From assembly GCF_905475395.1 (NCBI RefSeq), contig NC_058340.1:67620181-67684180 (forward strand): a stretch of DNA of 64,000 bases, in the 5' to 3' direction. The first letter of the stretch is position 1, and each line of letters starts with the position of its first letter. Shown piece after piece: positions 36,344 to 49,000 of this stretch. This DNA is from Chrysoperla carnea. Lineage: Eukaryota > Arthropoda > Insecta > Neuroptera > Chrysopidae. The notes beneath the pieces were generated by a model that was not told the DNA's origin, did not search any database, and saw nothing but the letters and a program-made list of their open reading frames with translations. The translations under genes and the position numbers were made by a program.

Positions 36344-36655
36344 TTAAGGTAGTACGACCGCCAGAACAAGTTTAGACTTGTGGTTGAAATTATTTGTACC
36401 TTATGTTCAGCTTTGATGATGAATTTTGTTTTAACTTCATGAATGTAGACGAAAAATAAGGATACAATTTTTCGATATCTGCCTTGGTTTTCGAAATATC
36501 GAAAGCTAAATAACTAAACAAAATGTTTAATTTCCAATATTTTGAAAATTACACCAAATATCGAAAATTTTTATTCTTACTTTTCATTTTATATTGTCAA
36601 CTTATAACATAATTTTCTATTAAAAAAAATTGTTCTGGCGCTTGTACATTCTTAA
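36344..36655. mobile_element. TTAA-flanked miniature element, TTAAGGTAGTACGACC family
   Basis: Left end TTAAGGTAGTACGACCGCC then AGAACAA; the right end is the reverse complement of TTAAGAATGTACAAGCGCC then AGAACAA. 312 bp. Its first 12 bp equal those of the element at 35872, while the interior matches the element at 32138 in reverse. Confidence 0.78.
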
Positions 36656-37552
36656 GTATACTAATAAAAATTTTACCTTGACATTCTCTGTTCAATCCGA
36701 ATTCGAAAAATTTAAGTATCTTTTTTAATTTTTAAATATTGATTTGATTGAATTAAAAGAACATTTATTGTATGAAAATTAGAATAATAAATTTTAGACG
36801 AAATACGTGCATTGTTAATTAATGAAACTTTTCATCTATTCAGAGAAAAACACTTCAGTTGTAAAAGGTTTTGATATTCTATTTTTAATAGCATTTAAAC
36901 GAATTTCAAGTACTTTTAAAGCATATGCGATGTGATTATTCATTTAAACGTACTTTACTAAAATAACAAATTGGAAAATTCTCTTTTCCTGATATTAAAA
37001 TTATATTATCGTTTATTAATTGTAATTAATATACGATAAAAATGAATGTGTTATGAATTTCAAGCTTTTGTGTGTGGGTATCATAATCAATCTCGTAACG
37101 AACGGGAGCGCAGCACAGTGGAGTGTTTATATTAAATTTTTGGACAAAAGTCAGAAAAATCAACTCTTTTGTTTTACATTGAAAGTTGTTTTTTGGTGTA
37201 GTTAGATAACCACTCCACCACAAAGAAGTCACTTGAGTTACCTCAACTTCGAGCTGATGTAGATTTTTCAGAAAATATGAAAGCTAAGAAAAAGTTTATT
37301 TATTCAAATCGATTGGAAATTTTACGTCCTATAAGTTTTGACTGACCAATTTTTTCTCTAAAATGTTTAAATAGTTTTTGAAAATTTGAAAAAAATGCGA
37401 ACAAACGTGGAAAATCGTTGATCACCATTATTTTCTGTGCATTTGAAAATTTGTATTCTACCTATACAGGTAAAGAAGTAATAACTGGCATAGGTGGGTG
37501 CATTTCTGCACCCAATACTTTAGTACATTTCACCTAATTTGATGGGAGTAAT

Positions 37553-37920
37553 TAGGGGCGTGTCTACCGCCGTATCAGCTGTATCAATGATACGGGGCCC
37601 TCGAGCTACAGAGAACTCTTACGTATGCAAGCAAAAATTAGTAAAATATTATCCACAATGTCACTTAAGAGGCCATTCATAATTACGTAAGCATTTTAGA
37701 AAAACTGAAATCGTCTTCAGGTATATATGATTCAATAAATCAATTTGCCAAAAAAAGGCAAGAAAAGTGTATCTTTAATTTGAATAATAATATAATCAAT
37801 AAGTATTTATTTTAATTTAATGCAAGCAATTTAGTTTCTTTTGTGAGAAATCTTCACCATTCATTTGGGCCCCCCAAATAATTTTGATACGGGGCTCCTC
37901 CAAGGCGAGCTACGCCACTG
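37553..37920. mobile_element. Decayed DNA-transposon remnant (hAT-like end)
   Basis: The right end is the complement of CAGTGGCGTAGCTCGCC, a common hAT-type terminus. The left end GGGGCGTGTCTACCGCC is a degraded counterpart. Both sides contain ATACGGGGC. No ORF. Confidence 0.5.
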
Positions 37921-39243
37921 AGTAATAGTCAAGTAAGACATAAAAACATGCTGCTATTTGTGCACTATTTGCAGCACACAACTGCAAATTCACCTGAGCC
38001 CATAATTCAACTAAAAAAATATGGATTTGTTCAGAAATGGTGATTTAGTTAGTATTTGAAAATATTTTATGAACGTAATTATTTTAGCAAAAGTTATGAA
38101 CTTTAAAAATTGAAACCAATTTACGTTCATATAGAAGAACACTGATCATTTGATGAATCAATCTTTCCAAAATTTTCAAAACATCGGTAGCAATTATTTT
38201 CATAAAACAGTAACGAAACTCCTTAATAATCCTTACAAAAAAAGATGCTAAAGATTTTCAGTGAATTAATATCTAAGTTTATATTTAGAATCAAAAAATA
38301 AACTACATACAGATCAAATGTTACAAATCTATATTAAATATTTTAATTGGATTTCATTAAATATGTTTTAATGTCATTTACATATCAAATTGTGCATCTA
38401 CTTGAAGTTGTATTTATTGCTTTAAGATATAATATATATGCAATTTCAATCAAATGTATTTTAAGTATTCATAAAATGTATAATTTTATTAGTAAATTAA
38501 AGATTTTATTTAGTAAAGTAAATAATTAATAGTTGAAAGAAGTTTAGTTTTTCGTCGCAAAGGAAACACCTATACGATATTATTTTGTAATAAAAATGTA
38601 TTTTTTAATTTTCATAAAGCTTGTATCATTTCAACTATTCTCTGATTTGTTTATTAAAAAGTATATTGTTATTATTATTATTAATTTAATTTTAGAATTT
38701 AAAAAATAAATATAAACTGATGCACTAAACGAATTAAAAAAAAAATCACTTCCGATATAATTGTGAAAACAATTAAATTAATTGTTCGAGAAACACTATT
38801 TTATAAAATCGTAGTTTTTATTTTTAATTTATCGATTTTAATGCGAACGATCAAAAATAAATTGATTTGTTTTTATTTAATAATTGCCTATAATTGAAAT
38901 TTTGAAATCATTATTTATTTAGTTTAAATATATTCCAAAAATAATGTTGAGTAAATTTCGATTTATTATTGTTTCATTGAAATAAAATGGGTTATTTGAT
39001 TAATAAATATTTTCATATTTTTACAACAAAAATTAAAAAACAAACCATTAAAGCACGTTCAAATTCTTTTCATTTAATAAAATTTGGAAACAATGATTGA
39101 AAAAGTGGAATATTTAACAAACATTCACTTTCTTCTAAAGCCGATTTTTAAATATTTTTTTGTAGCTACTCTCTATTTTAAATAAATAATTTAAATTAAA
39201 TATGCTGTGCAGCACGTTAAGAATTAATGACTAATTAGAACAA
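37921..39243. other. Intergenic, very AT-rich, nothing recognised
   Basis: No ORF longer than chance, no repeat structure identified; ends at the tRNA cluster. Confidence 0.55.
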
Positions 39244-39338
39244 CCTTCGATAGCTCAGTTGGTAGAGCGGTGGACTGTAGAGGAATAATCACTATGTCAG
39301 TAATCCATAGGTCGCTGGTTCAAATCCAGCTCGAAGGA
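39244..39338 (+). tRNA. tRNA-Tyr (GTA) with 22-nt intron, copy 1
   Basis: CCTTCGATAGCTCAGTTGGT opens the gene and GGTTCAAATCC is the B box. The anticodon is in GGACTGTAGA. A 22-nt intron follows position 37, as in insect tRNA-Tyr. The acceptor stem CCTTCGA pairs with TCGAAGG, discriminator A. The mature length is 73 nt. A T7 run right after gives pol III termination. The second T-stem arm has CCAGC rather than CCGGC. Confidence 0.97.
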
Positions 39339-39436
39339 AACTTTTTTTATAATTATTATTATTTCTATTTTAAATTATTTGCTTTAATTTAAGTAAGCCG
39401 TGCAGTTGGTTAAGAATTAATTAATTGATTTAACAA

Positions 39437-39531
39437 CCTTCGATAGCTCAGTTGGTAGAGCGGTGGACTGTAGAGGAATAATCACTATGTCAGTAATCCA
39501 TAGGTCGCTGGTTCAAATCCAGCTCGAAGGA
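39437..39531 (+). tRNA. tRNA-Tyr (GTA) with intron, copy 2
   Basis: Identical to copy 1 including its intron, 193 bp downstream in a tandem array; the flanking spacer is also duplicated. T7 terminator follows. Confidence 0.97.
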
Positions 39532-39629
39532 AACTTTTTTTATAATTATTATTATTTCTATTTTAAATTATTTGCTTTAATTTAAGTAAGCCGTGCAGTT
39601 GGTTAAGAATTAATTAATTGATTTAACAA

Positions 39630-39724
39630 CCTTCGATAGCTCAGTTGGTAGAGCGGTGGACTGTAGAGGAATAAACACTATGTCAGTAATCCATAGGTCG
39701 CTGGTTCAAATCCGGCTCGAAGGA
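39630..39724 (+). tRNA. tRNA-Tyr (GTA) with intron, copy 3
   Basis: Again 193 bp after copy 2. It differs by an intron base (AATAAACAC for AATAATCAC) and has CCGGC in the T stem. Its downstream flank differs from copies 1 and 2. Confidence 0.97.
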
Positions 39725-40293
39725 AACTTATTTCATATTTATTATGATTTCTTTTTAAAAATAACTTTTTTTTAAGTAGGTATGGTCATTATGTTCTATT
39801 AATACAAATACATAAACTTGTTGTGTTTTTAATTTAAAAATTGATTCAATATTATATAAATTTATTCGAGGAGAACATAATAAATAATGTTCTTCAACAT
39901 GTTCTAATACAAATATACAAAATACTACCAGGGTAAAATTGTGAAATATATCGGGAGTAAAAAGAAACAAAACAATTCAATTATATATTTCACAAAATGG
40001 ATTTCGTACACATGTTGTGTAGTGAAAACCAATCATCTGTTTTAAAATATTGAATGTATTATTTTTACTAATTAATCTATTTATAAGGTACACTTTATTA
40101 CAATAATAAGCGATCAATATGTTTCAGTCAAACTAATGACGGATCATTGCAATGGGCAAATCGCCAATATAAAAACCAAATAAAAAAAATAATAATAAAT
40201 ATTATTTAAAAAAAAAAAAAACATAAATAATTTAAGAAAATTTACTTCAATATACAGATTAAAATGTAGGTTTTCAGAAAAATTCTCCCTTTA

Positions 40294-40545
40294 TTTTAAT
40301 GGGTAAATGTGACCCAGAGAAGTCCCTCGGTTTCTTCACTTAAAATAAGAGAGATAACTTTTTTTTTTCTACCTATCTCATTACTATTAGAGAAACTGAG
40401 ATAGTTAGAAGATTCGTATACCTGTCTCGCTTCCTCCTCTATGAGCAACGAAGGACTTGAATAAAGAGACACACAATAGAGTTTATGACACACAATAAAG
40501 TTATAACAATGGTGACTAGGACTTAAAATAACTTGCCCATGACTG
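40294..40545 (+). mobile_element. hAT-type miniature element (CAGGCATGGGCAA family), copy 1
   Basis: Interior shared with the copies at 51200 and 58187: CTATCTCATTACTATTAGAG, AAACTGAGATAG and ACACAATAAAGTTATAAC. Both termini are decayed (TTGCCCATGACTG at the right). Oldest-looking of the three. Confidence 0.75.
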
Positions 40546-40944
40546 GATTAAGGAGCTTGGGCCGACAAAAATTATATTGAAATTAAAAAATAAATGGAAG
40601 AAACGACGGTTTTTGACTAAAAATTCAATTTTCTATATTTATTATTTTATTTGTTTTGGATTTTGATTACAAGAACTCCAAAAAGAGTTTGGTTGCCTTT
40701 CAATCTCTAGAAACACTGTATGCAGAGGTTGTATGGCATGTATCTCATTTTTTTTATGTATGCATAAACAAAGCAGTATTCATATTCATTCACCCGTTAA
40801 ATTATTAATAAATTTTGTTTATTTATTTTTTTAAAAATATATTAATAAAAATTTTACGATGAAAATATTGAAAAAGCACGTTTTTGTTACGAAATAATTA
40901 AACTGGGTTGAATAAATATAATTTACATATTTATAATCCGTCTA

Positions 40945-41125
40945 TGTTTACCGAGAGAGGGCCGCCAGCCGAACTTTTAACGGACAATAGCAAGAAAATC
41001 CGGTCGGAGGAGCTTAAGCAATTTTGCAATAGAAATGGAATTGTAGAAAGGAACCACAGGACCATTAAAAAAATGACCGCGAGAACCGGTGGGCCTATCA
41101 GAGACATGGTTTTTTGGTATAATCA
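40945..41125 (+). mobile_element. Fragment of an LTR retrotransposon integrase region (fossil)
   Basis: A stretch of about 180 bp encodes words typical of a Ty3/gypsy-like integrase core, such as PAELLTDN and NGIVERNHRTIKKM. It is a short broken remnant with no LTRs nearby, lying between the two arms of the tRNA-cluster palindrome. The age is uncertain; it is not functional. Confidence 0.7.
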
Positions 41126-41252
41126 ATTAGAATCAATTTTTAAATTAAAAATACAACAAAATTTTATGTATTTTTATTAGGAGAACATGATGAACATATC
41201 TCATTTAAAAAAAAAATTAAAATAGAAATAATAATAATTATGAAAAAAAAAT

Positions 41253-41347
41253 TCCTTCGAGCCGGATTTGAACCAGCGACCTATGGATTACTGACATAGT
41301 GATTATTCCTCTACAGTCCACCGCTCTACCAACTGAGCTATCGAAGG
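41253..41347 (-). tRNA. tRNA-Tyr (GTA) with intron, copy 4
   Basis: Minus-strand copy of the same 95-nt gene with CCGGC in the T stem and the same 22-nt intron as copies 1 and 2. Poly-T follows on the minus strand. Confidence 0.97.
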
Positions 41348-41442
41348 TTATTTTAACAATCAATTAATTCTAAACTTACTGCACGGCATTCTTAAATTAA
41401 AGTAAAAAGTTTAAAAAAATAAATAATAATAAAATAAAAGGT

Positions 41443-41537
41443 TCCTTCGAGCCGGATTTGAACCAGCGACCTATGGATTACTGACATAGTGATTATTCCT
41501 CTACAGTCCACCGCTCTACCAACTGAGCTATCGAAGG
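41443..41537 (-). tRNA. tRNA-Tyr (GTA) with intron, copy 5
   Basis: Same as copy 4, spaced 190 bp away, mirroring the 193-bp spacing on the plus strand. Confidence 0.97.
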
Positions 41538-41643
41538 GTGTTAATATAGTTAATTAATTAATATTTAATCCATTGAAAAACATATTTAAAATAAAATAAA
41601 TAATTAAAAACCAGAAATAATATTAAATGTAAAAAAAAGTTTC

Positions 41644-41733
41644 TTCTTCGGGCCGGATTTGAACCAGCGACCTATGGAATACCGACAATTATTCCACTAC
41701 AATCCACCGCTCTACCAACTGAGCTACCGAAGG
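41644..41733 (-). tRNA. tRNA-Tyr-like, diverged copy 6 (possibly pseudogene)
   Basis: About 90 nt. It starts CCTTCGGTAGCTCAGTTGG, has anticodon GTA in GGATTGTAG, a shorter 17-nt intron and GGTTCAAATCC. A compensatory G-C pair is in the acceptor stem (CCTTCGG with CCGAAG), but the first pair is C-A and the anticodon stem has a C-to-T change. It may be decaying or a variant isodecoder. Confidence 0.8.
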
Positions 41734-42570
41734 TTATTTATATTATTATTAAAAATTAATTCTGCGAAACTACTCAAATAATATGCAGAATTTTGTGTAT
41801 TTGCATTAGTCACGATGAAAACAATTATACTTATTATTGAATTAATTGAATCATTTACGCTTATTGGGAGTATATAAGCCATTTTTATCCATAATTCTTT
41901 AAGTTATTTAGACTGAGGGATGCACCAAAACAAAGGACATAAATACATACATTCAAAAAATATTATCCTTCTGCGGCAACAGTCGAATGAATAAGTAACG
42001 ATGTGAAATCAATAACACAATGATATAATTTAAAATTAATGAAATGTACATAAATTAAAAAATGATTACTATTTCATCACCTTTTACTTATTTTTATTTC
42101 AATTTGTCAGAAGCAATTATTCATTATTACTTTGAAATAAAAAAAAAAAATCTTTCTTGAGATGTGAATTGGCCCATACTTCCTGCATATCCGTTTAGAA
42201 CAAAAAGAAGTGTATAGCTATTACATATTTCATAATATTTTCCATAAATAATTAAATTTTTCTGTAAATAATCTGTCATGATTTGAAAATTTATAGTAGC
42301 AATGTAACAAATTAAAAAATATAAAAGAGTATAAATACAAATAATTACTATTTATTTTAAAATTAACTAATTAATTACATCCGAAAGTAAATGTGTATTT
42401 TTAAATGTAAATAAGATTTATTTCTACTAATTTACTGGAAATCTTTTGATATAATAATTTATCTTATTTTAGCAATCTTTCGTTAAAAATTTAGTTCATG
42501 ACTTTAAATTTATTTTTAAAGTAAATATTTTTCAGTACATATAGACAAAAAAAAATTTCTCAAAGTTCTT
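41734..42570. other. Intergenic AT-rich, nothing recognised
   Basis: No ORF or clear repeat; separates the tRNA cluster from the tandem repeats upstream of the peroxidase gene. Confidence 0.5.
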
Positions 42571-42910
42571 CTCATTTTGGATCATATTTATAAAGTTTTT
42601 GGTAAAATTTTCCATATCGAATCAAATTTAGGTTAATTATCTAAAATATTGATCTATTTGCACACGGTGACGTCATCAAAATCCAAAAAAATCGATTTTG
42701 CTCTATCACACGCAAACTATATTCAATTTTAATAAACCAAGTAAGTAGATCTTTTCATTTTAGATCATATTTGTTAAATTTTTGGTAAAATTTTCTATAT
42801 TGAATCAAATTTAGCAAAATTATCTAAAAAATCGATTTTTTGTACTCGGTGACGTCATCGAAATAAAAAAAAATCACTCTATTTTTCATATTTTGGATCA
42901 TATTTAAAAT
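42571..42910 (+). repeat. ~180-bp tandem repeat with CRE-like sites upstream of the peroxidase gene
   Basis: Units start at about 42571 and 42751, with a partial one from 42881. Shared words are GATCATATTT, TTTTTGGTAAAATTTTC, GAATCAAATTTAG and CGGTGACGTCATC. The palindrome TGACGTCA, the CREB/ATF consensus, occurs at 42668 and 42850. A promoter role is only a possibility. Confidence 0.7.
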
Positions 42911-43086
42911 AAAATGGGATTCCGCTATTGTTTTCCTTTATTAAATTATATAAGCCGGTTTGCACATCCTGGATTCCAGTAAATTTAATTCAAATAACCA
43001 AATTGCCCTTGAAACAGAGAGCTTTAATCGTAATTTTTTTCGAAACAGCAAAATTTTATTTTATATTATTTTAAACTTTGTTTTAG

Positions 43087-46000
43087 ACGGTCGAATTTTC
43101 TATTAAAGTTAATTCTTATTGAACATTTTCTTTTAATATTCGCCCAAAATGTTGACTACTTTGATTCAAAAGAAATCTACTCAGATATGAGTGCTGAAAT
43201 TATCAAAACAATGTTAGATGAAGTTGAAGAGAAAATGGTTCAACATTTTCATGAAATTTATCAAAGAGGTAAGAGAATTATAAATTTCATAAAATGTTTG
43301 TATTTGCTCCATACATGAGTTTTATTTCAGGGAGTTACTATAGTAACGACACACAACTTTATTAATATAATAACTATTGTATGATGGGCATATAAGTCTA
43401 TGGATTGTATATATGTATAACAGCCCTGTGTAACGCCAAAATTATCCACTGAAAGCGCTCTGGCAATACGAAATTATTATAAGTACTTAAATATTTTTTA
43501 GGTGCTGAGATATCTAAAGAGTCACCATCGTGGTTTATGGCAATATCACATGCCATGAAACCAACTGTAAAAAATATTACCAATATTGCACTGATTATGG
43601 AAGAAGCCACAAGATATATGGCCGATCAGTAAGTTTTCGGTACATATTTTGACAAATTCAACTCATTATAAGGTACTGGAACCATGTAAGGCCTACATAA
43701 CTTCAAAACGCCATAAGTTCTTCTTTTTTTTTTAAAAGTGGGCTATTATATGAACCGGGCCATCATTGGTTCCATTACCTTATCAATTTCGAAATAATAA
43801 TATTCAAAAATTTCTAGGTATAACTTATCACGACATCAAATCCTTTTTGATTTGGCCACAATGAACATAAGTCAAACAAGTATTGGAAGACATTGCCCAT
43901 TGATCAAGAGTAAGCCGTGCCAGCCAAAAAAATATAGATCTTATTCTGGATATTGTAATAATGTCCTTCAACCTTATTGGGGAATGGCAAATACAGCTTA
44001 CCATCGTCTTTTACCCCCAGACTACGAGGATGCCATAAGTATTCCACGTGGAGGTGGAGTAACCGATCCGCAATTATTGCCTAGTCCACGAGAAGTTTCG
44101 CTTGGTATACATTTAACTAAATTTCCTAGCCGCCATAAACATTTAATGGTGATCAGTGTTATTTGGGGTGAATTTATTTCTCATGACATTTTCCATACTC
44201 CCCAAATGAGTGGCATGCAAATAGAACGCTTAAAATGTTGCGGTGTTAATGAAAATGAGTTTCATCCGGAATGTTTTCCCATACGTATACCGAAAAATGA
44301 TCCAGTTTACGGTAAAAGTACGGACGAGCAATGTCAAGAATATGTACGATCAGCTGTAGCACCACGTGTGGATTGTGCGATGGGTTCCAGAGAACAAATC
44401 AATCAAGCTACTCCATTTATTGATGGGTCAATGATTTATGGGACATCTTTAGAGGAAGCAGAACATTTACGGTTGTTTCAAAATGGTCTATTACGAATGG
44501 ATAATGAATTTAGCGGTTCTATTATGTCGATATTTAATGACAGTAATTTTTGTCGTTCATCCGAAAATTTGGGGTATAATTTTGCATTTTGTAGATTGTT
44601 GAATTATAGTAGAATGTTCGAGCAAAGTGATGAGTTTTTTTTATTTTAGTGGATGTTTTCGAGCTGGTGATATTCGAGCAAATGAGCATGTTGGAATCGC
44701 AGTTATGTACACATTATGGTTTCGAGAACATAATCGAATTGCCGCAATTTTATCAAATATAAATCCACATTGGACTGATGAAACTTTATTTCAAGAGACT
44801 CGAAAAATAATCATTGCTGCCTTGCAACATATCACATACAACGAATTTTTACCCCTTATTTTAGGTGAGGTAAGTTTTTAACAACTTTTAGGAAACCGTT
44901 TTTTTGTATAATATTCCACGTGCATTTTTTTTTGTAGGAATACATGAAAAATTATGATTTGTTATTGGAAAATTCAGATTATTCCATGAAATATGATGTT
45001 AATATGAATCCTGCAATGAGTAATACGGTTGCCACTGCGGTTTTGCCTTTTTTAATGTCCTTATTACCAAATGTTTTGTCGGTAATTAACCAATCAGGGG
45101 AAAAAGTTGGAGAACAATCTTTGCTAGCGTCATTTTATGCACCATTTCCGTTATTTGAATATGGTGGAATGGATCGTGTTTTGCAAGGATTAATACATGA
45201 TTCAGCAATGAATGCTGATCCATATATTGAGGACGTTTTGATTAATTCATTATTTAAAAATCGAAATTATGAAGGTAAGATTTTGTTACGGATTTTTTCT
45301 GGATTAAGTGAAGGCTAAATATTTTGCTAGCAACACCATAGGCAGTCACACATTTAAGCAAAAATTTTAATAAAATTTCACATCGGAAATCAATGGATAC
45401 GACAGTTTACAGTAGATACAATAAAAGGGAAAAGAGAAAATAATTTATCCCTGAAAGACAAACTTTGAAAATAACTGCAATTCATCTTTTGCAAGGGAAT
45501 GGTTTGGATATTGCTGCTCAAATAATCCAAAAGGGTCGAGATCATGGCATACCTTCATACACTGAATGGAGAAAATATTGCCATCAACCAGATGTGAAAA
45601 CATTTAATGATTTAGGGAATTATTTACCAAAAAGTATTGTTAAAATTTTCCAAAAACTATACAAGTGAGTTTCGATATACAGGGTGTCGCAGGAGTAACG
45701 GACCCCCTTGTTGCATCAAATAGAAAATAAAATTCGAAGACGAAAAGTCCTCTTCCATTTTTTGATCTGATGCACGATAATCCGATAGTTAGCTATTGAC
45801 ATAACAAGACCGTCTGTTACTCCTGGGACATCTTGTACATACATTTTTTTTTTCTGATAATAAAAATTTGATGTTTTAGAGGTGTTTCTGATATTGATTT
45901 ATTTCCTGCTGCATTATCTGAAGAACCAATTTCTGGAGGCATATTAGGGCCAACATTTGCATGTTTATTGAGTGGTCAATTTCAACGATTAAAATTGGGT

Positions 46001-49000
46001 GATCGTCATTGGTACGAAAATAATTTACCACCATCATCATTTAATTTGGATCAGTTGAATGAAATACGGAAGTATACTTTAACGAAAGTCATTTGTCTGA
46101 ATAGTAATTTTATTCATCGGTTGCAATCGAAAACTTTCATTGGCAAAGATAATTATTTGTAAGTTTAAATAATTTTCATCAAAACTCCAATGTCTAAATC
46201 CATCGATTTATCGATTTTAGAAATAACATGCTTCATTGTTCAGATCATTTATCAAACGACATTGATTTTACAAAATGGGAAGAACAAGAACCCGAATTAA
46301 ATATTGATCGATATTTATTAAATGAAGCCATTAAAGCAGCGAAAGAAGATATTGATAAAATTTTTGATATGGAATTAAAATCATTTCAATCTGCAGCTGA
46401 TCCACGATCACCGATTGGAGCGGCTTATAGTTTTAATCGTCCTAAAAGTCAATCACAAGTGATTGCAAATTCATCATTTTTTTATCAATTGGCTTCGAAA
46501 CATTTTGTTTCTTTACAAATGTAAAAATTACAGAAATTTTTAAGCTTTTATTTCACGGTAGCGTATTAAAATTTTTCGTTTCTCAATTGCCAATGATTTG
46601 TGCTAGGTATTTTTGAAATGCAAGGATTCTTTATAAAATCAAATCTTATTCAGAGAGCACGGCATAGATTTCAACTTTCAGACTTCAATTCACGGTTCTA
46701 AATAGGAAAATGCTGTTTGCTGCGAATGAAAAAGTTGAAAATAAGCAACGGTGTGCACATACCACGCATGTGAGAAACTTAATTATCGCGCTACCTTGAG
46801 ACAAAATATACATAAGGTGGACCATTTTTTTAAATGGCCCACTCTGTATATTAATAACTCAAATTCTAATAACTGTTCTTTTCAGACAGCAAGATCAAGA
46901 GACAAATAATCCCAAAAAAAGACTTGACGAAATAAAAAAATTAATCGCTTTATTGCCAAATATAAACACAGCTGAAATGGCAATAATTGGATCTACAGAA
47001 AATTCTGTATGCGATGATATTGAAGGACCTTGTGATCATACTAGCAAATATCGAATGATCACTGGTCGATGTAATAACTTAAAATACCCACAACGAGGAC
47101 AAGCTTTAAAACCGTTCTTAAGATTACTAGCTCCGGTTTACGATGACGGTATTAGACTCTTAAATCCATTTTGTGAAATGTTCTGAATAATTATTGGTTT
47201 CAGGAATTGGAAGTCCTAGGCAAACATCTGTTAATGGATACCCTCTCCCAAGTGCTCGCCTGATATCTTCGACCTTACATTCAGATCGAGTAAATTCGCA
47301 TTCAAGATACTCTTTAATGTTAATGCAGTTCGCTCAAATATTAGATCACGATTTAACGCATACACCAGTAAACAGGGGTCATTTGGGCCGTGGAATTATA
47401 GATTGTTCTCCTTGTAATTCTGCCACAACTGTTCATCCTGATTGTATACCAATCACAATTGCAAGTAACGATACATTTTTTCCAAATTCGGAAAATGGTC
47501 GAGAGAAATGTATTCCAGTTACACGATCATTACCCGGACGATTAACTTTGGGATATCGAGAGCAAATGAGTCAAGTAACCGCATACATTGATGCATCGTT
47601 TGTTTATGGATCTGATCGATGTGAAGCCGAAATACTACGAACATTTTCGTCCGGATTCTTAAATTCAACTCGAAAGTACAATGGGAAAGATTTGTTACCT
47701 GAGATCGATACACATCCAGAATGTCGTTCGAGAAATGGAATTTGTTTTCGTGCGGGGGATGCAAGAGCAAGTGAACAGCCAAGTTTGACATCGTTTCATA
47801 CGATATTTTTACGTGAACATAATCGTATAGCTGAAACTTTAGCGAAAATTAATTCGCATTGGTCTGATGAACAGTTGTATCAGGAAACTCGTCGAATTTT
47901 ATCTGCTATGGTGCAACATATTACATTTTCAGAGTTTTTGCCACGTGTACTCGGATGGAATTTTATTAATAAGCATAATCTTAATTTGGAAAATATCCAG
48001 TATTTCAAAGGTATGTTTAAAAAATTTTCAAGGACTCCTATAAATAAAATTATAGAAATTGGCCTGCTAAAACAATCGGTTTCTGGATAATTAATTTAAA
48101 TTTTTTGTTTTAGGGTACGATCCTGAATGTGACGCAACGATTGTAAATGAATTTGCGGCTGCAGCATATCGATTTGGTCATACATTACTAAAACCAGTAT
48201 TTATGCGAGTGGATCGAAAATATGAAAGAATAGATCCACCAATACGATTACGGCATCATTTTTTTAATCCCGAAATTGTTAATCAAGATGGTATTATTGA
48301 TGAAATTCTTCGTGGTTTAGTTGTATCACCAATGGAAAAATTTGATCGTTTTGTTACAAGTGAAGTGACAAATCATTTATTTGAAGATTCAAAACCGTTT
48401 TCTGGTATGGATTTAGCTGCAATTAATATTCAGCGAGGTATGTCGATAAATCGAATCTAGTATATTAAGCCATTTCATTCCTAAAATATAGGTATCTATT
48501 TGTTTTTTAAATACCGGATGCAACCGAATTATTTGATATTCAAACTCTTTATTTTTGTACCTGTCCCAACACTTCGACTCTTTGAATTAAGAGCCTTTGC
48601 TAATAATTTTTAGAACGGTTCAGAGTTTAAATTTAAAAGTTTCACAATATCTTAGAAAGTCTCATTAGCAGTCTCTTGCCCTAAGAATCGTAACTGAAAA
48701 TAACTCTAGAAATGATTAATGGTCCAATATTTCGGACAATCGACTTCCAATTTTTATATTTCCCTAACCATAATTCTAAATAATACATTAATTAGCTAGA
48801 GATCATGGTATACCCGGCTACAATCAATATCGACTGTTATGTAATCTAACAAAAGCGACAACATTCGATGAATTAATCGATACAATTAAACCACATTTAA
48901 TTGAGAAATTAAAAAAAGTTTATCGACACGTGGACGATATTGATTTATTTTCTGGTGGATTATTGGAAACATCTTTAAATGGTGGTATTGTTGGTCCAAC

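Larger units (their letters stand above)
39786..41193. repeat. Inverted repeat arms (39786-39850 and 41128-41193) inside the tRNA cluster
   Basis: The left arm holds ATACATAAACTTGTTGTGTT and TTTAATTTAAAAATTGATTC; the right arm is its reverse complement with few changes. Together with the opposed tRNA genes, this makes the whole cluster a large imperfect palindrome. Confidence 0.8.

Noticed and set aside
38347-38529. 60-codon hydrophobic ORF
   Set aside because: Composition fully explained by A/T bias; no supporting signals.
43398-43610. 70-codon minus-strand ORF
   Set aside because: Antisense of a peroxidase exon and a dispersed repeat.
47519-47791. 90-codon minus-strand ORF
   Set aside because: Antisense shadow of peroxidase exon 10.
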